Assembly (NCBI GenBank): GCA_904395885.1
Contig: CAJFOF010000057.1
Span: 1-37,585, forward strand
DNA from: an uncultured Lachnospiraceae bacterium
GTDB taxonomy: Bacteria > Bacillota > Clostridia > Lachnospirales > Lachnospiraceae
Direction of reading: 5' to 3'
Length of the DNA stretch: 37,585 nt
Part shown: piece after piece, positions 1 through 5,516 of the stretch
Layout of the letters: each line of letters opens with the position of its first letter
How positions within the stretch are numbered: the stretch's first letter is position 1
The notes under the pieces: generated by a model
What the model was told of the DNA's origin: nothing
Database searches by the model: none
Seen by the model: the letters and a program-made list of their open reading frames with translations, nothing else
Made by a program: the position numbers and the translations under genes

Positions 1-7
1 CCGATGT

Positions 8-68
8 GTAAACAGAGGGGAAAACTTACTTACAAGCGAGCTTGACGTCAGTTTTCCCCTCTGTTTAC
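8..68. repeat. perfect 19-bp inverted repeat (long hairpin)
   Basis: Arm 8-26 (GTAAACAGAGGGGAAAACT) is the exact reverse complement of 50-68. The 23-nt loop holds a second palindrome, CAAGC-GA-GCTTG at 33-44. No run of T follows on the plus strand, so it is not a textbook intrinsic terminator, although it could end an upstream transcript or be a repeated element. Confidence 0.7.
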
Positions 69-163
69 CCGCCGTCTGAACTGTTACATTTCAATTCTTC
101 TGTTGCAATGGCCATTCTACGATGATAGAATGTTTCTTGCAAAAAAATCAGGAGGAAACCCAT

Positions 164-811
164 ATGAGATTACGCCACATCAAGGGCGCGGAACAGCAGA
201 TCGAAGAGAGCCCGTTCGTCATCCATTCTCCGGAAGAGAACCGGGGACGGTGGCGGGATGTATTCGGCAACGGCAATCCCATTGAGATCGAGGTGGGAAT
301 GGGCAAGGGAAAATTTATTATGGATCTGGCCTGCGCCCATCCGGACGTCAACTATCTCGGCATAGAGCGGTATTCCAGCGTGCTCCTGCGTGCCCTGCAG
401 AAACGCTCTCAGCTGGAGCTGTCCAATATCTTCTTTCTCTGCATCGACGCAAAGGAAATGGCAGATTATTTTGCTCCCGGCGAGATCAGCCGCATTTATC
501 TGAATTTTTCTGATCCATGGCCCAAGGACCGTCACGCCAAGCGCCGCCTGACTTCCCCGGTCTTTATGGAGGTCTACGACAGGATCCTGAAACCGGACGG
601 AGTCCTGGAATTTAAAACGGACAACCGGGGGCTTTTTGAATACTCCCTGGAATCCATACCGGCCGCCGGCTGGGATATCCTGGCCTCCACCTTCGACCTT
701 CACCACAGCGAAATGGCCGAGGGCAACGTTATGACCGAATATGAGACAAAATTTGCCTCTGAGGGCAAACCTATCTGCAAATTGATTGCATCCCGGAACA
801 AAACGGTTTAG
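164..811 (+). CDS. trmB: tRNA (guanine-N7-)-methyltransferase TrmB
   Basis: This enzyme transfers a methyl group from S-adenosylmethionine to N7 of guanine 46 in the variable loop of tRNAs; it is cytosolic. The 215-residue product has the SAM-binding loop EVGMGKG (about 43-49), the family signature SDPWPKDRHAKRR (about 116-128), KTDN (151-154) and the C-terminal TEYETKF (191-197). Length and motif order are typical of bacterial TrmB. The ATG at 164 is chosen because AGGAGG at 150-155 sits 8 nt upstream; an in-frame ATG at 122 has no ribosome site. The gene is GC-richer than the genes to the right. The next clear gene, a thioredoxin, starts 223 nt downstream. Identification is secure from the motifs. 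Confidence 0.96.
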   Translation: MRLRHIKGAEQQIEESPFVIHSPEENRGRWRDVFGNGNPIEIEVGMGKGKFIMDLACAHPDVNYLGIERYSSVLLRALQKRSQLELSNIFFLCIDAKEMADYFAPGEISRIYLNFSDPWPKDRHAKRRLTSPVFMEVYDRILKPDGVLEFKTDNRGLFEYSLESIPAAGWDILASTFDLHHSEMAEGNVMTEYETKFASEGKPICKLIASRNKTV

Positions 812-863
812 AATAGAAGCAGTCCGGCTGCATACACTAATAAAAAGCAGTTTGGTGATTGCC

Positions 864-1022
864 ATGGCACTGCGGGATCGCGTGGTCCGGAAACTGTCCT
901 GCTCTTTCTGCGACAAGCCGGATATCAACCGCCGGGCACTGCAGATCAGAAAGTGTTTTGCAGAGGTGGACCGCATTTTAAACAGCGGACGGCGCGGAAA
1001 ATGCGGAAAAAAAGAACGATAA
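864..1022 (+). CDS. possible small ORF, unrecognised (52 aa)
   Basis: A short basic reading frame fills much of the gap between trmB and the thioredoxin gene, and its stop codon lies directly before the thioredoxin ribosome site. It encodes about 52 residues with a CSFC pair near residue 13 and a third Cys, and ends in a Lys/Arg-rich tail. No convincing ribosome site precedes the ATG at 864, and a longer in-frame start at 786 is no better. I do not recognise the product. The CxxC pair is not enough to call a zinc ribbon, and the frame may be chance. Confidence 0.22.
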   Translation: MALRDRVVRKLSCSFCDKPDINRRALQIRKCFAEVDRILNSGRRGKCGKKER

Positions 1023-1034
1023 GGAGGCATTTTT

Positions 1035-1355
1035 ATGGAATGCGTATTTACAACTCAGAATTTTGATACAGATGTGCTCCGGTCTGACAAGCCGGTGCTG
1101 GTAGACTTCTACGCGGACTGGTGCGGCCCCTGCAAAATGATGGCCCCCACCGTTGAGGAGCTGGCTGCTGATTTTGCCGGAAAGGCGAAAGTCGGCAAGC
1201 TGAACGTGGACTTAAGCCCGGAGATCGCTGAGCGGTACGGCATCATGTCCATCCCCACCCTTTTGATCATCCGCGACGGAGAGGTCTTTTACAAGGCTAT
1301 CGGCGTTCAGAACAAACAGGTGATCGCCGACGCTTTAAATAAAGCTCTCATGTAA
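1035..1355 (+). CDS. trxA: thioredoxin (first copy)
   Basis: A 106-residue thioredoxin-fold protein with the classical redox site WCGPC (Trp29, Cys30-Cys33) and the cis-proline loop SIPT near residue 75. It would reduce protein disulfides in the cytosol using electrons from a thioredoxin reductase not present here. Ribosome site AAGGAGG at 1021-1027 is 7 nt before the ATG. Full length for the family. It shares the WCGPC(K/R)M core with the second thioredoxin at 1958 but differs substantially elsewhere, so this is not a recent duplication. A GC-rich hairpin follows the stop. Confidence 0.93.
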   Translation: MECVFTTQNFDTDVLRSDKPVLVDFYADWCGPCKMMAPTVEELAADFAGKAKVGKLNVDLSPEIAERYGIMSIPTLLIIRDGEVFYKAIGVQNKQVIADALNKALM

Positions 1356-1376
1356 TCCAAAGGCCGGACAGTCCGA

Positions 1377-1410
1377 GCGGCAGGCAGCAGAAAACGGCGC
1401 TGTCTGCCGC
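1377..1410 (+). terminator. hairpin after first thioredoxin gene
   Basis: GCGGCAGGCAGC at 1377 pairs with the complementary arm ending at 1410, with one G-T pair and an A-rich loop. It is followed by ATTTTG, a weak T-tract. It probably ends the thioredoxin transcript before the tRNA promoter. Confidence 0.55.
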
Positions 1411-1467
1411 ATTTTGGGGAATTATAAAACGGCCAAAAAATTTTTTTAAATTTTTTCTAAAAAAGTG

Positions 1468-1496
1468 TTGACTTTTGGAAAACCTTGATATATACT
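1468..1496 (+). promoter_or_regulatory. tRNA-Lys promoter (sigma-A type)
   Basis: TTGACT at 1468-1473 and TATACT at 1491-1496 are separated by exactly 17 nt. Transcription would begin about 1503, some 40 nt before the tRNA. The upstream region is rich in A and T tracts (1435-1465), like an UP element. Confidence 0.85.
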
Positions 1497-1544
1497 TATG
1501 GACGTGTCACGGATGAGACACAAAAACAAAACCAAATAAGGTTC

Positions 1545-1617
1545 GCGCCTTTAGCTCAGTTGGTAGAGCAGTAGACTCTTAATCTATTTGTCCAGGGTTC
1601 GAGTCCCTGAAGGCGCA
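1545..1617 (+). tRNA. tRNA-Lys (anticodon CUU)
   Basis: A full cloverleaf can be drawn: acceptor GCGCCTT (1545-1551) pairs with AAGGCGC (1610-1616) and A1617 is the discriminator; the D stem is GCTC/GAGC; the anticodon loop CTCTTAA places CTT at 1578-1580; the T arm is CAGGG-TTCGAGT-CCCTG. The CCA end is not encoded. The anticodon reads AAG lysine codons. It has its own consensus promoter and terminator, so it is a single-gene unit. Confidence 0.96.
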
Positions 1618-1623
1618 CTGAGA

Positions 1624-1671
1624 AGTGCTGATTTTGCAGACGGAGAGAGCTGTGGGGTCGGCGCTTTTTTT
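1624..1671 (+). terminator. tRNA-Lys terminator
   Basis: AGTGCTGA at 1624-1631 pairs, with two G-T pairs, with TCGGCGCT at 1658-1665. A run of seven T follows immediately (1665-1671), then GTTTTG. It lies 6 nt after the tRNA. Confidence 0.75.
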
Positions 1672-1683
1672 GTTTTGCGAAAA

Positions 1684-1718
1684 GGCTCCGCCGGGTACCT
1701 GTGTACCTCGGCGGAGCC
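1684..1718 (-). terminator. strong hairpin, terminator-like on minus strand
   Basis: GGCTCCGCCG (1684-1693) pairs with 1709-1718, and GGTAC (1694-1698) with GTACC (1703-1707), with a single bulged T and a 4-nt loop. Read on the minus strand the hairpin is followed by TTTTCGC. No plus-strand T-run follows. It could stop leftward transcription arriving from the Crp/Fnr gene. Confidence 0.5.
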
Positions 1719-1728
1719 TCCGTTCCCC

Positions 1729-1872
1729 ATGGAGAAGATCAAGCCGCTGGAATACTATTCCTATGGCGGCGACATGGTAGATGAGCTCATTGAGGAGCAG
1801 AAGGCGTCTCTGGTGCGAGGGCTGAAATTCCTCCACCAGATGCGGGATGATTTTGAAAATGGAAAATTATGA
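1729..1872 (+). CDS. small hypothetical protein (47 aa)
   Basis: A 47-residue acidic, helix-prone frame beginning with a Met-Glu-Lys-Ile sequence and containing YYSYGG and a Glu/Lys/Arg-rich C-terminal half. The ATG at 1729 has only a distant purine-rich GGCGGAG (1710-1716, inside the hairpin arm) as ribosome site. The frame also stays open upstream through the tRNA, which is not meaningful. I do not recognise a family. The composition looks protein-like and the gene precedes a well-supported thioredoxin gene, but expression is uncertain. Confidence 0.38.
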   Translation: MEKIKPLEYYSYGGDMVDELIEEQKASLVRGLKFLHQMRDDFENGKL

Positions 1873-1957
1873 TGTAATGTAACTTAGTCACAGAAAAAAA
1901 TGCCTTTGCCTGTTATTCTTAAACCATAGAAAATAAATATCTAAAGGAGAGATCAAT

Positions 1958-2272
1958 ATGGCAAAGGCTTTTACAAAAAATAATTTTCAGCAGGAAGTAT
2001 TGGAATCCAAAATACCTGTGATGGTAGACTTCTGGGCGTCCTGGTGCGGCCCCTGCAGAATGCTCGGGCCGGTGATCGACGCCATGGCAGAGACCGCAGA
2101 ACAGAACGGCTATAAAATAGGAAAGGTTAATGTAGATGAGGAGGAAGAGCTGGCAGCCCGCTACAATATTATGACGATCCCGACGGTAATGGTATTTCAG
2201 AATGGCCGGCCGGTAAAGCAGGTGTCCGGAGTCCGTCCCAGGGCAGAGCTGGAGGCCATGGTACTGGGCTGA
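1958..2272 (+). CDS. trxA: thioredoxin (second copy)
   Basis: A 104-residue thioredoxin with the WCGPCR active site (Cys30-Cys33) after a VMVDFWASWCGPC beta strand, and the cis-proline loop TIPT near residue 74. It acts as a cytosolic disulfide reductase. Ribosome site AAAGGAGAG lies just upstream of the ATG. It is the more canonical of the two thioredoxins here. The gene is convergent with a Crp/Fnr-family regulator whose stop is only 22 nt away, with no obvious terminator between them. Thioredoxins beside Crp/Fnr regulators hint at redox or oxygen response, but that link is inferred from position only. Confidence 0.94.
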   Translation: MAKAFTKNNFQQEVLESKIPVMVDFWASWCGPCRMLGPVIDAMAETAEQNGYKIGKVNVDEEEELAARYNIMTIPTVMVFQNGRPVKQVSGVRPRAELEAMVLG

Positions 2273-2294
2273 GCGCCAGAAAAGATTTAGCTGG

Positions 2295-2963
2295 TTAATC
2301 CCTGGAAGCCTTTTGATAGAGCTTTTTCCGGTCAAGTATCTGCACGCCGCCGCGGAAGATGCGGATAAGACCTTGGCCGGAAAGTTGTTTCAGAGAGCGG
2401 GTAACAGATTCTCTGGCGCTGCCGATGCTCTGTGCAAGCTGTTCCTGGGTGAGCTGCAGGGTGTCAGTTCTGAGCCGGGCAGTTTCATCTAAGAGAAAAG
2501 AACAGATTCGCTGTTCCAGAGATGAAAAAAGCATCTCTTCAACTGCCTGTATGACGTCAGAAAAGTGCTCTACTGCTGTACGATAAACAAAGTTTTCGAT
2601 ATAAACATTTTTCTGCATGAGGGAAGAAAAGGGGATAGAGGGGAGTACAATGACTTCCAGATTTGTCTCCGCTGCAAGCTGGCTATGAAAATCAACGGAG
2701 GAGAGAAGGCAGGCTGCAGAAAGGACGCAGCATTCGCCGCTGGACAGTCTTGCGATGGTTGCTTCCCTTCCGTCATCGGAATAGAGATAAACCCGAAGAA
2801 TGCCGGATTGGACAAAAAGGAGCCCAAGACAGTCCGTTTCGGTAGAAGAAATGATTTGTCCGGATTGATAACGGCGAAAACCGGCTATGGAGAGAATAGA
2901 TTGTTGCTCTTGATCAGAAAGATAAGGCCAGAATGAAGTGGATTTTAAAATGGAAGATCCCAT
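2295..2963 (-). CDS. Crp/Fnr family transcriptional regulator
   Basis: A 222-residue protein with an N-terminal cyclic-nucleotide-binding-like barrel (about 15-125) and a C-terminal winged helix-turn-helix (about 150-215). The recognition region LTQEQLAQSIGSARESVTR (about 171-189) is characteristic of the Crp/Fnr family. It lacks the N-terminal Cys cluster of Fe-S Fnr, but has a Cys-Cys pair near residue 77, so sensing could be by ligand or thiol; the signal is unknown. Ribosome site GGAGG precedes the ATG. A plausible promoter at 2999-3027 (minus) drives it. It is convergent with the second thioredoxin gene, and redox control of that locus is an inference. Confidence 0.88.
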   Translation of the reverse strand: MGSSILKSTSFWPYLSDQEQQSILSIAGFRRYQSGQIISSTETDCLGLLFVQSGILRVYLYSDDGREATIARLSSGECCVLSAACLLSSVDFHSQLAAETNLEVIVLPSIPFSSLMQKNVYIENFVYRTAVEHFSDVIQAVEEMLFSSLEQRICSFLLDETARLRTDTLQLTQEQLAQSIGSARESVTRSLKQLSGQGLIRIFRGGVQILDRKKLYQKASRD

Positions 2964-2998
2964 AAAAACCTCCTTATAAACAAGAAATAGCTATAATT

Positions 2999-3027
2999 AT
3001 TATATTATAATAGAAGCATAAACTCAA
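2999..3027 (-). promoter_or_regulatory. promoter of Crp/Fnr gene
   Basis: On the minus strand TTGAGT (3022-3027) and TATAAT (2999-3004) are 17 nt apart, about 36 nt upstream of the start codon at 2963. Confidence 0.65.
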
Positions 3028-3153
3028 TAACAGGATAATTCTGAAAAAGATAATATAATAACTGGCAAAATAAATAAAAAATATAAATAAGTAGAAAAAT
3101 AATATACAATTTAAAAGTTATCAAAAATCAATGCTAAAATTCTCAAAAAAGTA

Positions 3154-3182
3154 TTGACAAAAAAGGTGAGTTTGTGTATAAT
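3154..3182 (+). promoter_or_regulatory. perfect sigma-A consensus promoter with no ORF behind it
   Basis: TTGACA at 3154-3159 and TATAAT at 3177-3182 are both perfect and exactly 17 nt apart. No protein-coding frame begins within the next 500 nt, so the promoter probably makes an RNA. Expected start about 3189. Confidence 0.85.
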
Positions 3183-3188
3183 AAAACC

Positions 3189-3600
3189 ATCAAAAGAGAA
3201 GAGAAAAAGAAAGAAGAAAAATCTAAGAATAGGAGGTACGGTCCAAAGTACAAGTAAGTTAATCCTCAGGAAATCTTTTTATCAGATATGATTTTAAGAA
3301 GACATAAAGCTAATTATAATGAAAACAGTTATGTGAACAGAGTACAGCATTTCGTGATATGACGAGAAAGTATCATAAAATATTGGAAGGAAGGCATAAA
3401 ACGAATTTCATATAAATAGATTATGATTAGAAAAAATTATATTTAAGATAAAAAGAAAATAGAAATAGAATTTGATAATAGGGGATTTTATCAAAGCGGA
3501 TGAGAGTTCCGTAGAAAAAGAAAACAGAGGTATAGTCCAATGGATAATATGTTTTAGGACGGACACTGATTCAAAAAATAGAATTGGTGTCCGTCCTTTA
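3189..3600 (+). ncRNA. candidate non-coding RNA or long leader (about 410 nt)
   Basis: The stretch 2964-3739 has no convincing gene. From the expected start at 3189 the transcript would be A-rich and AT-rich (including 3190-3235, almost all purine), with local helices: GTAC at 3237-3240 with GTAC 8 nt later; GATAA/TTATC around 3475-3495; CGGA/TCCG near 3498-3512. It ends in the 11-bp hairpin at 3556-3597. It may be a free-standing RNA, or a 5' leader with an attenuator for the NlpC/P60 gene starting 140 nt later, although that gene has its own promoter-like sequence. It did not match RNase P RNA, tmRNA, 6S, SRP RNA or a c-di-AMP (ydaO) riboswitch by inspection. Confidence 0.45.
3556..3597 (+). 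terminator. strong hairpin ending the candidate RNA
   Basis: AGGACGGACAC (3556-3566) pairs perfectly with GTGTCCGTCCT (3587-3597); the loop can add ATTC/GAAT pairs. TTTATCGTTATTG follows, a modest T-tract. Confidence 0.7.
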
Positions 3601-3644
3601 TCGTTATTGTAAGGATAAATTCATAATTTTGTTAAAAATAGAGG

Positions 3645-3673
3645 TTATCTTTCCGGCTGAAATATGTTAAAAT
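3645..3673 (+). promoter_or_regulatory. probable promoter of NlpC/P60 gene
   Basis: TTATCT (3645-3650) and TAAAAT (3668-3673) are 17 nt apart, 67 nt before the start codon. The -35 box is weak, so the match is moderate. Confidence 0.45.
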
Positions 3674-3739
3674 AAAATTCGATGCGACAAAAAGTGTGCA
3701 AATTCGAGGATAAAACAGAAAAAGAGAAGGGAACGTTTG

Positions 3740-5395
3740 ATGAGAACGAGAAAACGATTAAGGAAAGGTGCCGGAAAGAAACTCGTTTGGAGATTGACCA
3801 GGTATGGCATGCTGGCTGCTCTGATTGTTTCTGCCGGAATTTTTGCTTCTGCTTGTTCTGAAGAGGTTTCCAGTGAAAGTATTCAGACGGAGACAGTGAC
3901 AGAGAGTGAGACAGAAACTATGGAGCTGACGACAGCGCCGGAAACGATTCCGCCTCTCGGCCCCAAAAGCCAGCTTCTTCCCAATATTGCAATGACAGTG
4001 CCGGAAGTGGAACCTATGCCGGAATACATAAGGCTTGGAGATACTCATTCTGTGGTAAAAGAACTGCAGAGCCGCTTGATGGAATTGGGATTTATGGACA
4101 GCGATGAACCGACAGATTATTACGGAACTCAGACAGAGCGTGCTGTTAAAATCTTTCAAAGGCAAAATGGGTTGGATCAGGACGGAATTGTAGGAAGTTC
4201 TACTTATGCGGCTATTATGGATCCCAATGCGAAATACTATGCAGCGCAGAAGGGGGATCAGGGCGACGATATTTCCAGGATACAGAGTCGTCTCTATGAG
4301 TTGGGATATCTGGCTTCCGCCGATCTGGTGACAGGAAACTTCGGAGATTCTACAGAAGCGGCAGTAATAAAGCTGCAGGAAATGAACGGATTGGAACAGG
4401 ACGGCAAGGTAGGACAGCAAACGATGAACCTGCTGTACAGCGACGAAGTGAAAGCGAACCTGCTCTCCTACGGAGATCAGAGTGAGGTGGTTCTGGCCAG
4501 TCAGGAGAGACTGAAGGAGCTGGGATATCTGACTACCACGCCAGACGGTTCCTTCGGGGCAGATACAGTGGCAGCGATCAAACAGTTCCAGTCCAGAAAC
4601 GACTTAATCGTGGACGGATATCTGGGTCCCTCCACCAGACTGGCTTTGAACAGCTCAGATGCTGTTCCCAATGGTCTCCGACTGGGTGACCAGGGCGATA
4701 CAGTTCAGAACGTCCAAAAACTTCTCAGCAAATATGGATATTTAAGTTCTGCCAATGCAACCGGATATTACGGAGAGATCACAGAAGCGGCTGTTGAGAA
4801 CTTCCAAAGGCAGAATGGGTTGTCGGTGGATGGAACAGTTGGTGTTCAAACTATGGCGAAACTTACAAGTGATAATGTGAGGAGAGCGCCGGCAGGAAGC
4901 TCCAGCAGCGGAAGTTCTTCCAGCAGTTCTGGAAGCAGTTCCGGCGGCGGGAACAGGGGCGGCAGTTCCGGAAGCAGTTCTTCTGGTTCTTCCAGCTCTT
5001 CCGGCAGTGGAGGCGCTACTGTCAACATTAGCGGAGGTGCTTCCAGTCTGGTGGCAGTAGCCAAATCAAAGGTAGGATCTCCCTATGTGTGGGGAGCAAA
5101 AGGTCCAAATTCCTTTGACTGTTCCGGATTCGTATACTGGTGTCTGAATCAGGTAGGGGTAAATCAGAGTTACCTGACTTCGTCGGGATGGAGAAGCCCA
5201 GGAAGATATACGAAGATCACTAATTTCTCCAGCATCCAGGCAGGAGACATTGTAGTTGTAAACGGCCATGTGGGAATTGCCGCAGGCGGCGGAACCGTCA
5301 TCGATGCATCTTCCTCCAACGGCCGGGTAGTACACAGAAGCTTAAGTTCTTGGTGGGCGAATAACTTCATCTGTGCATGGAGAATTTTCGGATAA
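3740..5395 (+). CDS. secreted PG-binding NlpC/P60 cell-wall hydrolase
   Basis: A 551-residue exported peptidoglycan endopeptidase. A basic N-terminus and hydrophobic segment (about 22-38) end at ASAC39, possibly a lipoprotein signal, although the -3 position is Ala rather than Leu. Four peptidoglycan-binding type 1 repeats follow (about 98-165, 172-237, 242-306, 314-380; each with GD...LQ..L..LGY and FQ..NGL..DG..G..T). Next comes a Ser/Gly linker (about 388-432) and a C-terminal NlpC/P60 domain with catalytic Cys461 in DCSGF and His510 in NGHVGIA. It would bind the wall and cut stem peptides. The ATG at 3740 is preferred over the adjacent TTG at 3737, with GAGAAGGGA 7-8 nt upstream. It is convergent with a two-component system. 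Confidence 0.93.
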   Translation: MRTRKRLRKGAGKKLVWRLTRYGMLAALIVSAGIFASACSEEVSSESIQTETVTESETETMELTTAPETIPPLGPKSQLLPNIAMTVPEVEPMPEYIRLGDTHSVVKELQSRLMELGFMDSDEPTDYYGTQTERAVKIFQRQNGLDQDGIVGSSTYAAIMDPNAKYYAAQKGDQGDDISRIQSRLYELGYLASADLVTGNFGDSTEAAVIKLQEMNGLEQDGKVGQQTMNLLYSDEVKANLLSYGDQSEVVLASQERLKELGYLTTTPDGSFGADTVAAIKQFQSRNDLIVDGYLGPSTRLALNSSDAVPNGLRLGDQGDTVQNVQKLLSKYGYLSSANATGYYGEITEAAVENFQRQNGLSVDGTVGVQTMAKLTSDNVRRAPAGSSSSGSSSSSSGSSSGGGNRGGSSGSSSSGSSSSSGSGGATVNISGGASSLVAVAKSKVGSPYVWGAKGPNSFDCSGFVYWCLNQVGVNQSYLTSSGWRSPGRYTKITNFSSIQAGDIVVVNGHVGIAAGGGTVIDASSSNGRVVHRSLSSWWANNFICAWRIFG

Positions 5396-5432
5396 TTAAA
5401 TGACCGCTTCGTTTACGAGGCGTAGACAAAAT

Positions 5433-5482
5433 ATGACCGCCGCAGATTTTCAGGAAATTTCTTGAAAACCTGCGGCGGTCAT
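5433..5482. terminator. bidirectional terminator between NlpC/P60 gene and kinase
   Basis: ATGACCGCCGCAG (5433-5445) pairs with its complement ending at 5482, and the stem extends through TTTTCA/TGAAAA. It is followed by TTGCTTTTA on the plus strand and precedes a T-containing tract on the minus strand. It sits between two convergent genes. A smaller hairpin, CGC-TCGT/ACGA-GCG, lies at about 5406-5423. Confidence 0.75.
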
Positions 5483-5516
5483 TGCTTTTATGTGGGCTGA
5501 AAGCGATGGGTATCAA

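Noticed and set aside
864-1022. ClpX-type zinc-binding domain in the small ORF after trmB
   Set aside because: Only one CxxC pair is present; the second Cys pair needed for the four-Cys ribbon is missing.
170-1030. Long minus-strand open frame (286 codons) across trmB
   Set aside because: It mirrors the trmB gene, which has full family motifs and a ribosome site; GC-rich codons leave the antisense frame open by chance.
3189-3600. c-di-AMP (ydaO) riboswitch for the NlpC/P60 gene
   Set aside because: The genomic setting fits, but the conserved riboswitch blocks (CCGAATCC, GGTGAATC and similar) were not found by eye. Kept only as an unassigned RNA.
4885-5035. Repeat array in the NlpC/P60 gene
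   Set aside because: The repeating AGC/TCC codons simply encode a Ser/Gly linker; no regular DNA unit as in CRISPR or minisatellites.
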